A stretch of DNA of 64,000 nt from the NCBI RefSeq assembly GCF_964199755.1, contig NC_133896.1, positions 97,588,200 through 97,652,199 on the forward strand. Reading direction: 5' to 3'. Every line of letters starts with the position of its first letter. Position 1 is the first letter of the stretch. Source of the stretch: Larus michahellis. Lineage: Eukaryota > Chordata > Aves > Charadriiformes > Laridae. The position numbers and the translations under genes were made by a program. The notes beneath the pieces are model-generated. The model was not told the origin of the DNA. It worked only from the letters and a program-made list of their open reading frames with translations, and did no database searches. Below are positions 36,901 through 48,900 of this stretch, piece by piece.

Positions 36901-39900
36901 AGGACTTCCTACTTGTGTAAGCACACAACTGGGAAGAGGAAGCTCTTCAGACTGGAAAGAGATGTGGGTGCATATGCCCTCTGCGTACTTAGGCAGACGG
37001 GCACCACTATGGTCTCTTCTTGCACAGCTTGGCAAACCTCCTCTCGCAGCCTGTCCTCATCACACCTCGACAGGCTGAGTCTGCAGCTGAGGAGGTCCCA
37101 CCAACCAGCACCACTAGTGAGCAACGGGTGCCCGTGCCCCAACGCATCTGCTCATGAGGTGTGAAAACGTGCAGTGAGGCCACCAGCCCGCCTGTGGAAC
37201 GGCGCAGAGGGAAGATAGGAGCAGGGTGGAACAGCGATACCTTGCGATGCTTCACCACATAATAGAGGATGGGGGCTCTGCTGTCAGGCCGGGGTCTCCA
37301 CACCAGATCGTAACTGTCTGTCTTGGACGTCCGGGGAGAACTGAGGATGATGGGGGCCTCAGCTGGAGACACCAGCTCCCTGTTGGCCGCACACTGTGGA
37401 GACGTTGCCAGCGGGGTCGTCCCAGGCTTTGGCAGTCCAGCTTTATCCAGGGGCAGCTGGAAGGCACTGTCCCTGGAAGGTGGTGTTGGAGGCTGGGCCG
37501 AGCCCAGCTGGGCATCTCGCTCAGGGTTGAGTGTAGCTCCTGAAAGACAAGGTGTCGAGGCAGGGTAAATGCCCACCCCAGTTCTCTGCTGAAGGCAGAG
37601 TTGTGAGCCCCTTGAGCCTCTCAGAAGACCAGCACTATACACCCATCGCAGCACAGGTACCTTAGAGGTATCAGGTCCCCAGTGGTGCTGCTTGCTGTGC
37701 CACTCAAAAACCTGTTGGCAATAATCTCTCCTTCTCCCGCTATAAACCTCACGGGGCCTCTCCGAGAACGGGCCTCAGCTACATGGGGCCTCCTCCCTCT
37801 CTGAAGCCCCTCTTACCCTGGATAAGTTCAGCAGGGTCCAAGGTGGTACCAAGGTGGTACCTCTCTTACCCCAGGTGAACATACCCACATCAGAGAGTTT
37901 ATGCTCTCAGTGCAAGCTCAGAGGCAGAGCTGCGTAAACCATGGGGTAAGGCACTACACCCAGATGTCCTATGCCTCTCACGTAGAGATAGCTCAAGTAA
38001 GCACACATGGCACTGCACTTAGAAGCAAAACCGCTACCATCTGTTCCTACAGGGAAATATGGAGATCCTAGTCAAAAAAGCACTCGACGTGTGGGATGAA
38101 AGGGAGGGAAGAGCAAGGCACCTCAAACACAAGTGGGAGGATTACACACCAACGTTCTTCTCCTGCTCCCCCTGCTCTTTCCCTGTGTGTTAGGCTCTGG
38201 GATTGAACGGTCATAATCTTGGAGAGAGGGACTTACCCGGCCGGGCTGTCCTCAGTTGCACCATGGCTTGCGCGCTGCCAACCTCATTTTCTGCCATGCA
38301 CTGATATATGCCGTCATCCTCGGGCCCCACGCTGACCAGCCGCAGTGCCCTGCGGGAGAGCCGGAGCCGGTGGCTGGCGGAGAGGGGGACTGCGTTGCGC
38401 AGCCACATGACGGAGGGCTGGGGATTCCCTCGAACCTCGCAGGTGAACTTAGCGCTCTGGCCCCAGGGAATGATCTGCTGGGACAGCTCCATGGTGACCT
38501 CTGGGGGCTCTGTGCAAGGGAAAAAACATGTGTTTTCCAAGGAGTGCCACTTGGCAGGGAGCATGGCACAGTCATGGCTTTGCACTTTCCTCTCTGGCAG
38601 GCCCAAGGGCAGAGTGATGGCTCCTTCGCCCACCCCCAAGTCCCACTCCCTTTGTGGGGGCCAGCAGGGGTCTGCTTCATTGCACCTCCCCTTCAACATC
38701 CACGTGAACCGCAAGGAGAGGCGGCACAAGGCCATCTGCCCCTCTCAGATGACAGCAGCCACCTACAAGTCACATTTTCTGAGCTGAAATGCTACTCTGC
38801 AAAGATTGCATTTGTGCCAAAACAACGCATCGGCACCTGGATGAGATGCAATCCAATAAAACATAGGCTTAGCCTCCCTAATGCTTGTGAGAAGGGGAGG
38901 ATGCATGGTAGAAATATCTAAGGTGTAGTATCCCTTACATTTCCCACCCCATAGAGAGTTTCCCTACAGAACAGAACAAAAAGCAAGACAGTCTGATGTC
39001 TTCCCTATGCCAATGTCAAATGCGTCTAAGAAGCAGCCAGTCCTTCACTATAAAGTGTGAGAGCAAACCCAATGCCACAAATGACAAGAGAAGAGCTTCT
39101 GCAGAGGAAGGGAGGATCCACCATCTCCAGCCAGGAGAGCCAGGAAGGAGGAACTACCACCCTCAAGGAAGAATTTGCCCTATCTCCTAGAAACTGGAAC
39201 CACAGGCAGGGGTTTGCATTACATTGTGGTTTGTCCAGGGAGAGGAAGAGTACAGCAGCACTAGTATTTTCCCCTGAGAGCAGTGGAGAAAGTCCAAGCC
39301 CCTCCTGAAACAAAGGCTACAGCAGCACTCACCGAAAACCTGCACGTTGTAGAAGATGAATGCGGCTCCAGCCTCCCCAACCCCATTGTCAGCTGTGCAG
39401 CTGTAGGTGCCTGAGTCCTCCTCACTCGTGGGGTCAATCAGGAGGTTGCTGAGCAGGAAGCGCGTCTTGTTGTATGCAGAGACGCTGGAGCCGTCTTTAG
39501 CCCAGGTGACCCGCGGTGGGGGGATCCCGCTGGCCACACACTCCAGGATGAGGCTTTGCCCCTTGGTGACAATGATGGTCTGAGCTTCCGGGGGGTAGAT
39601 TATCCGGGCTGCCTCCGCCGTGGAGCCTGGTGAGGAGAGGAGGAGGAAGGAGGTGGGTGGGAAGGAAGGTGGCCAGTCAGAAAGCACCCCGTGTGGAGTG
39701 CAGGTAGGGATAATGGTAGGGCTAACGCACTGCTCCCCTGTGCTGGGGTGGATAAATGGCAAGGCAGGCCAGGAGGGACATTCCCTACGGGATACGGGCA
39801 CACAGCAAGTGGTCTTGCCGAAGGGCTAAGGGCATTTGCTCGCCCATCACCAAGAACAAGTCCTGAGGAGGTATGGCAATCCCAGAGTTGTATACACATA

Positions 39901-42900
39901 CCCCAGGAGCAGACCTTGGGGCCTCCTGCTGCTGGAAAGGGGTTTTCCCAGCAACTGATAATGTCGGTTCACAGAGAAAACCAGCTGCGATAGCACTGGT
40001 ATGTGTTCCCAGGGCTGGAAGCACTATGGAGAAGACGTGCAGTGAAAGGAGAATGGCTTACGTCTCACACGGAGCCTCTCACTGGAGACCGAGGTTTTCA
40101 CCTCCTGCGTCACAGGGTTGTAGGCAGCACATTTATAAGTCCCCTCATCCTCTTGGCTGGCATTGACGATCTGAAGGTTCCCAGATGGCATGATAAGATA
40201 ATTGTCTGTAGAGAGAGAAGAGGAGGTGGCACGTGGTCACAAAATATGCTACCACCCAACCTCCTGGAAGACATGCAGTGCCCTGAAGAAAAGGTGGACA
40301 ACTGGTGAGGGAAAAAACAATACGGTAACACCAACAGCACTGGAATGACCCCTTTTGGTTCAACTCTCAGGGGGAGCAATGATGCAATGATGGAAGGAAC
40401 AGAGCCTTGGGTGAAGCTAGCTTGTCACAGGTATATGCAGCAGACGAAGTGAAGCTGCAAAATTCAGATCCAAATTTTAAAAACTTCCCCAAATTCAAAA
40501 GTTGCCTTTACCCAGGCTGGGCTAGAAGAACGCTTCACAGACACATGGAGACACCCAATGAAGAGTGACGCTGTGCATCACCTAATTCTGCCTCCTTTCG
40601 CCTTACCACAAGCTGGTGTTACAGGTGTCTCCCCAGTCCCAGGCAGTGGGGACATCAGGGAGACCTGGCAGAGTTCCTAAACTAACCTGTGCTCAGACCG
40701 GCGGCAAAGGGACAACAAGGATGCAGCAGGTAAAGAAAGCTACTGCTGGTACGGAAAGGTAAAACCAAGGGTCCTAGGAGGGGACTCAGTGGGACAGACC
40801 CCTGTGGCACCCACCTCGGGAAGCCTCCAGCCACTCCTGCTTCACACTGTAGCGGACCTGAGCCTTGGGGTGACTTTCGGGCAGGTCACAGGCGATCACG
40901 GCCGTGTTCCCTTCATCCACCTCGATCACGTGCTGGCCGTCGAACTTGAAATCTTTGAGATCTGTAGAGAGAACGAACGACAGGGCATCTCAGTGGCTGG
41001 CTCAGCATCCCGGCTTTGGCCCATCCTCTCCCTGCAGACCTGGGGCTGTTTCACTGCGGTACAGGCAGAGGACTGCTCCGTCCCCAGCAGCGAGGGAAAC
41101 TGGCCTGGTTTCAGAGCTTTATTTTTTTTCTCCTCCTCCTTCCTACAAAATGGATAACTTAAAACACAGCTTCTGGAGAAACCGCCCGCTCCACGGCTGA
41201 GAAACTGGGTGCGAAAAATCCTGGCCTGAGAGTGAAAAATGAGCCAACTTACTGCAGCATTGAAGGGCGGCCAAAAATGGTCCTTCTGCCGCCTGCTATT
41301 TCAAACGCGGCTGCCGTCCTGCTACCGAGAAGCTAACTTTGGAGCCGTAACTCAGGGAGCCCAGACTGCTTCAAGGGTGTAGAGACACCGGGTGACACAG
41401 TGGGAGAAGGTGTGTGAATGCTGGACGCTCCCAAAGCTGCCCTGAGCTCCTCCAGCAGCCTGAGTAATCTGTGCCTCTGCTCCGGCCACTCTCGCTCCCA
41501 TCAAATACCTCATGGCCGACGGATGGTTGACTACGATGCTTTGCGTGTGCCCAAGCAGTGCGCACGCCCCAGTTCAAAGAACAGGGACTTGTGAGGAAAA
41601 GCAGCTCCTCCTCTACACGGCACAGCTGCCCCCTCCCTAAAGCAGCCGTGAAAACACCCCGTCCCAGCACATGTGCCCCAGCCAGGCTGTGACAGGGGTC
41701 GCTCCCCCAGCAGGGCCGATGCAGGCAGCACGAGTGGCAGCACAGAGGCAGGGGAAAGGAACGCTAGACTTTTTCTTTTTTTCTTTTCCCTGTTTTTCAA
41801 AGCAGGAGCAGAGGACTGCGGTGAAACCCTGCAGATCTGTCAGGGCAGGGAACATGCCAGCCCGGCCCTGCCGAGCTTCCTGGAGATGAAACTGGTCCCT
41901 GCTCTCCCTGTGCACGATGGCAAATCTTGCCGGGGCGCTGCAAGCCCAAAGTTTGTCTTGGTCAGCCTGTGCTGGGAGGGAGAGGGTTTTGTGCCAGGAA
42001 AAAAGTCCCACACTTGCATTTTTACAGTGCTGTGCACCAGCCCAGGCGACCGCTAGTGACAAACTGCACATCCCGCGGTCAGTTGCAAGTCACGTTGTGG
42101 CATCAAGGCTCGAGCTGGCCTCTCTTCCCCGGGACCCAGGGCTAACACGTGTCTCCCGAGCAGCACGCCGCTAAATCCCGACGAGACCGCACTCCCTTTT
42201 CAAAACCCCACGCTAAGGCAGCGCATTGCATCCGTTGCCACGGCACGGCCTGGCCACGCGCTGTCAACAGCTCCCTCGCCCCTCAAAACCCATCCCGCGA
42301 CGTGGCGCCCACAACCTCGGGCAGTTTGGGGAGCCGGAGGGGGGAAGCAGGAGGGCTGGCGGCGGGCGGACGGCAGGCAGCCTCCCTTGGCAGCCCCAGC
42401 CGGCAGAAAAATGTGTTTTTGTTCCCTGGGAAATGCAGCAGCGCTCCAAGAGCAAAAGACAACTCTGGCTCCAAGCTTCTCCCACCCACAGTCATGGAAA
42501 AGTGACATGAAATTTCTCAAGCAGACTTTCTGATTAAAGCAAGATCCTTTATGGAGTTTAAATAAAAACCAGCTCTCTTGGCAAGGCGGCGAGAAAGCCT
42601 CCCCGAGCGCGGCGCGGAGGGGCTGCCGGGCGGCTGCCGGGGGAGCCAGCGTTCCCGGGCCCAGATCTGAGGGAAGGGGAGGAGGTTGAAAAGAAAAGGG
42701 GAGGTTTTGCAATGTCATAAAAATGATTTGCAGCGAACATGCTTAATACTTCTGGAATTTCTTGGCATCGTTCAATTAAAAAAAATAATAATAAAAAGAA
42801 GGAATACGGGTGAACTTCAGAAATGTGATTAATCCTCTAAGACAAGCTGAGGAGGGGAGCCATGTTTCCACTGGGTATTAAAGCCAGATGAAGGTTAACT

Positions 42901-45900
42901 CTTAACTTGTGAAAAGCTGGCAGCGCCTCACGCTCCTCCAACAACGAAAGTTACTGCTGGGGAGGGGAAGGGTGCAGGATATTTTCTCCTCTTTGCTTTT
43001 TATATTTGATCAAGGAATAAAATAGTAAGAGCCACAGAAATGGAAAGAGGTGGAGAAGAGGCGAGAGCCCAGTGTCTGCCTGCCCACATCACGCATATTT
43101 CTCCGATCAACAAAATATAAACGAGCATCAGGAAAATTAATGTGCGCCTTGGTGGTCTGGATTCATCACAGCCAAATTAAGATTTCAGAGCCAAGGCATA
43201 GGCTCCAGCAATGCTGGCAGGGATCTGCACACACACACATGCACGCACAGACCCCGAAGAGGAGAAGGGGCCCAGGAGCCCAGAGGAAGAGCAGACCCAC
43301 GGTCCTGGCACAGCAGAGCCCACCGGGGAGCACCACGCTCTTCGATATGGAAAATGATGTTCCCGTGCCGGGGGACCCCCGGGACGACCTTGGGCTGGGC
43401 GGGCGTTGGGGTCCCTCACATGCAGCCACCCAGACGGCAGCTCAGCCCACCGCTCTCACAGCTGTGAGTGCTGCAGCCCCCCGGGTGAAGGGGGTGGGGA
43501 GTGGGACCCCCAGCTCTTCCTGCCTTCCCCTCCCAGCCCCACTGCACAAAGCTGTGGATGGAGGGGGAAAGGACGGAGCAAAGCGATCCTGAGGTGCCTG
43601 GGGGAGCAAGAACTGGTCACCGCCAGAGAAGCGGAGTGAAACTGGCAGGGGAGAGGGGAAAAACATCAGGTGGGCACTGGGACAAATTATTTTCCAATAC
43701 GCAAGTGTACGAGCTTCCTGCCAAACTACTCCCCTAAATTCCTGCTCCCCCACAGTGAACAAGACTGTTTTATTTGCCAGTGAGTTTTGGCCACGGGCGG
43801 TCTCAACCGCCCCGCTCCCCGCTGATACGGGCGCATACAGCCGCCCATTAATGCCCATGGGTCGGCTGCGGCTGGCAAGGGGTGGCTGGGGGCACCCCCT
43901 GTTCGTGGCATGAGCCCCCCCTTCACACACCCATTTGGACTTGGCCCCAGCGCAGCAAAATGGAGGCTGCCACGTTAGGACACACAGTTTCACCCTGGGG
44001 TCTTCAAATGAGCCTTCCCCGAGATGCGGGGAGCCACACACGCCTCCCCGCACCAGGCAGTGCAGGGAAGGGTGGAGGAGAGGGTCAGTGCCAGAGGGGA
44101 TGCAGCGCTTGCCCCTTCGGCTGCCCGACCGGCAGCAGCCGTGCCCCACGTCTAACATGCAATTTGCACCCCCGGCCTAACTCCCGCCGCAGCTGGGAGA
44201 AAACCACATCCCCTCTCCACTGGCTGGGTTTTCCTTTCCATACAGCAGCGCCCGATGTGCCAGCCCATGTCCTTGTCCTTAAAAGACACGCTTGATCACA
44301 GGGAAGCAGCAAGTCCTCATCCACCAGCCAGGAGGTGCTGCGGACAGACAGACAGCGCGAGCACTGCCAATCCCAGCCGTGCTGGGATAACAGGGCTTAT
44401 TTTTTTCCTTTTTTTCTTTTCTTTTTTTCCCCCCATCTTTTTTTCTTTAGAAGGGAGTGCAACCAAAGGCCAGCGCTTGTGTCCATCTGTGTCCCAGTCC
44501 GAGGCGCGATGTGGCCAGCCGGGGTGCGGGGAGGGTCAGCCCTGCGGCTAGTTGCGCCCCTGTCATCGGGGAGGGAAACCAGCTGAATCCTAGGGCCGGG
44601 GGCCAAGCAACGAGCCAGGCGAGACAGACCGGATTAAATGAATGGGAGACCATAAATAACTCCAGAGAAGATGCAGTAGTAAATAAAATGCCGGCCCTCA
44701 AGGTGAAAGTCCTCCCCGCTGTAGGGAAGGGTGAAGGAGGGATCCCGAGACGGGGAATGGGCAGGGATGGGGGTCCCCCAGCCTGGGGGCAGGCGCTCTC
44801 CACTAATCCCCCCTCGGCTGTCACAGCAGCCCAGGGTTACGGCTCTTGCTCCCTCTCCAGTCAGTGCCACAGGCACCTGGGCAGCGATGCTGTCCCCACC
44901 AGCCCCCGCCCGCCCCGAGGGGACATGTGCAGCCCCCTGGCCTCCTCCCTGCTCACGCACACCCAAAGGCATCCCCCACCCCCGCCCTGTTCCCACACAT
45001 CGCCCCGGGGCCCATTGCACAGCGCTCGTGCCACCACTCCGCCGGCTCAAGCAACACCACCTGTGTTTTCTTTCTCTCCCCCTCCTCTGCCTCCCAGGGG
45101 ACAGAGCCCCCCGTGCCTGCTCAGCAAATGCTTTTCCAACCAGCAGCCACCCCCCTTCCCTCTTTCCTTCCCTCCCGCCATGGCCTCCAGGGAGCCGTCA
45201 GAGGAGAGGCCCAGGCGGAAGAAAATGAATGGGGCTGTCTTCAGAAAGCAGCTGCAAATTCCTGGGGGATGCCCGTCCGGCCCCGGCACAGGGTCACTGA
45301 CCACGAGCACCGAATGCTGAGGCCCGGCTTCCCCCACGTGCTGCCGCAAAGCCGAGGGCTGCCCTCCCCGGCGGCAATAAGCCTCCCTTGTCCCACAGCA
45401 TCCCTGGGACACAGGTGCCTCATGCTCCTCTGGTCCCTGGCCGCAGGGAATACAGGTGGACAGATGGAGTCCCTTTGCTGTGCCCCTCGCCTACTTCTTT
45501 GTTTTGTTTTTAAATGTCACGTCTACCCAGGTCAGGCTTGCTGTTGTGCTCACTGCACTGGTTTTCCACACCCGTAGCCGAATGCTGGGAGTTGCGTGGC
45601 TTTTGTCACCTCTGCTGCAGCCCCACACTTCAGCTGCCCCACAAGCTCCACCAAGGACTCTCAACCTTCTGAGCCTTTTGCTGTTGCAGGACCAGCCCAC
45701 AGCGCTGTGTTCGCATCCCTGGTGGATTTATTCGGCCCCAGCAGAGCCCACTGCCTGGGGTGGGCTCCTCGATATAGCTCCTCCACCCAGGAGAGGGGCT
45801 GCAGCAGGGCTTCTGGCGCTATGGCAAATTTGCCACCTCAAGTGGGCAGAGAAAATAGCTTTCTCTTCCTTGCGGCTCTCAGCCATATAAAGGCTTAGGG

Positions 45901-48900
45901 CCTGGCTTGAAAAACTAGGAATAACTCTGCCCCATCCACTCAAGCTGTTCCAGACTCCAGCCCATTGCTGCCAGGCTGAAGGGCTGCCTCAGGGCCGTGT
46001 GGGGCTGATCTTGCACAGCACGGCAGGCCAGCAGGTATCTATCTGCACCAATCTGCCACAGGCTGCCAAGGTCAAGTGTGGGATCATGGGGCACCAGGTC
46101 AGCTCTAACTGGACTCAAAAATGCCCAAGAAATGCCTGAAGCACTGCTCCTTTTGTTGCTTTACGAAATCTTCCCCTTTCTCCAAATCCCCCCTCCCTCC
46201 ACCGCTTGGCTATACAATAGTTATTTTATCTCTGCTGGAGGAATTAAATGCTAGTTTCAACCAGCCCTCTGAGACAGGGAGAGCAGAGATGGACTTGGCG
46301 TCGCTGTGCCACAGATGGGAGAAGGAGGTATCGGTCCCAAGGCTATGCTGTGGCTGCCAGCACAGCAGAGATGGTTATCTGTTGCTTGCTGACTATCAGC
46401 AAAGCACCGGGAGGCCCGGAGGGACCAGGCATGCACAGCCTGGGGTGCTCAAGGGTGTTTCCTCCAAAGGAGGTGGAGTGGAAATAGCCTAAAAGTTGGC
46501 CAGATGATGTTACCTACACCCCTCGAAACCTACCAAGTCACTTTTTCCAATGACTCCATGTCCTCTTCCAAAATAAACCTAAACCTTGAAAATATTTCCA
46601 CCACTACTCTCCCGCTGTTTTCATTCACATTCTAGTTTCACTCTCCCCCTATCCCCCAAAAATAATTTTTGGATAGAGCTAAGACTTTCAGAGGATTTTC
46701 TTTCAGCCCAGCAGGTGATCTGGAAGAGATGTATCAACTGCAATGTCAACCTGCCAGGGGCTTCCCCCTCCATCCCCAGGACCATGGTCCCCACCAAACC
46801 AGCTCAGAGCAAGGCCCTGTAGAGGACGTGTGGCACAGGAGTGACAGCCCAGGGCACATCTGCTACAATAGCTTCCAAACTCAGTCCCACCACAAATCGG
46901 TGTCCCCTGTTATTTCAGACCACTGCAAAGCCACTGTTGCAAGAAGCAGCCTCCAGCTCATGAACATGAAACTGGTTATTAGAACCCCTCCAGAAGGTTT
47001 CCCTCCTACACCTTCAGCCCCACATCTTTCCTGGGCTGTCCTCTCTTTCTCTTTACTTGTTGTCTGCCAAGTCTTCCCCACGTGGGGGCCCTCTATTGAC
47101 TAAGGCTGTCTGGGCACATGGGACACGGCCTCTGTCACCCACCTTGGAGGACGGGGGACCCATGCAGTGCAGCACGGGGGCACTCCATGATGGTTTAGTT
47201 GTTTGTTCAACCAACCTCTGGCTCCAGTTTTGTGAGCTCCACTGAACGGTGCTCCTGAGCTCCCCTCTGCGGTACTGCCTTTGCCATGGCAGGGACCGCT
47301 GCAATGGGCAAGTCCCCCTCTTTTGCACCCCCGTCCCCAGTTGCAATCCAGTAGCTCAAAGTGATTTGCCTCCTGGAGAGGCCTGAGGAACTACTCAGTT
47401 GTGGCTTAAATTTGTCCTGAGGGACACGGTGACACCTTCTGGTGCTCTAGGACCTGTCTCCCAGCCACCACTGATGCCAGACCAAAGCAGACAGATAGGT
47501 CAAACAGCCACACTTTTCCCAGGAGACAGAGCTGGTGGTGGTGGGTTGGTGTGAGAGGAAGAAAAGAACAGGGGATCAGCCTAAGAGGGAATCAATCAGG
47601 CTGAGGAGCTGTGCACACCCTGCTCTCCTAAATGCAAACCATGCCCTTGGTAATCCCATCCACCTCTCCCCTCCTCTCCTTCCCTCTATCAGGCCACCAG
47701 CGCACACAGCCCCCTTTCTGCTCTGGAATGTGTTCTCCGAAACTTAATCTCAGCATGGGGCTCATGCCAAATCCCCCGACAGATTCGGCCCCATGACAAC
47801 CCCCTCCCACCCGGTTTCAGAGCTCAGAAACTCTCCCCTCGCTTTCCCTCACCTCCTCCTCCCACCCAGCCTGGCCTAAATATTTCACTCCTGATTAATG
47901 TATCAGTGACAAGCCAATAGCTCTTGGCTTTAAAGCAAAGCCAGCCCCCACTTTACACAAACATCTTCACTTCTTCATTTTCTTGAGATCAAGCCCCAGA
48001 CTCCCCCGTGCTGGGAAGACGAAGGCCTTTCCACGCCCGGGGGCTGTCACTGCCAGGGGACGGCGGTCTCCTCTGCACGCACTTGCTCCACCAAAACTGC
48101 ACCGAGAAGATCAGGCTCTACATTGCCTAAACAAGGGTGGTCCACACAGAGCCCACCCCCCACCCCTGCCTTCTCCAAGCAGGCATGGGCTGTTCCTTCT
48201 CAGATGCATGCAAAGACAGCACTTTCTGTCTGGCCAAAAGCAGGCACCTGTAAGAGAAGTTCCCCACTCTAAGATGCCTCCTCACATGCACGCACATCTC
48301 CTTGGTCTGTTGCCAATGCCAGAGGGCAGCAGGGAGGAGCATGTAAGCTCAGGGACAGGAGCAAAGTCCCTCGCTCAGCACCGTGGCTCGGAAACAAGGT
48401 GGCTCTTTGCTGCCATGCCACTGCAACCTCGTAGGAAGAGGACAAAGCCCTGGAAAAGGAGAGCCCACCCTCCTGGGATCAACAGCAGTGGTAACAAATG
48501 CAGCCTCCTGCCCCTTAAAGACAAAAACCTCATTACAAGTGCTTTTAGATACTCTGCTCTCCTGCATCTGCCACCTGCCAGCTTCTTCACTGGCCTTACC
48601 AAATGAGGACCAAAGCCCAGGCTCTGCCTTCAACATCGCTATGCAACCATTCTCCTAACACTCCCCCCGTCCTTCACCTTGCATTTTGGCAAGGGATCTT
48701 CACAATGGCTCACGGAGGTCCACCAGCCACTTAATGCAGCTGCTCAGGTGCACCTCCTTACCACAACCAGGCGAACTTTTCCTTACTGCGAGCGCAGGGG
48801 CTGGTACTTTGGCTATGATGAACCCAGGGGCACCACAAAAAAGTGCAGGCCCCATCACAGCACAAGCAGGCCAAGGGACTTTGCTTTCTGTGGGTCAGGA

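Noticed and set aside
43442..44158. 238-codon - strand open frame in the BOC intron
   Set aside because: Same stop-poor GC-rich DNA; no domain, and no splice-phase fit to the BOC exons that already join perfectly across this intron.
44457..45320. 287-codon + strand open frame, the longest in the window
   Set aside because: It overlaps other long frames on both strands, has low-complexity Pro/Ser/Arg/Gly content and no recognisable domain, and lies within a BOC intron.
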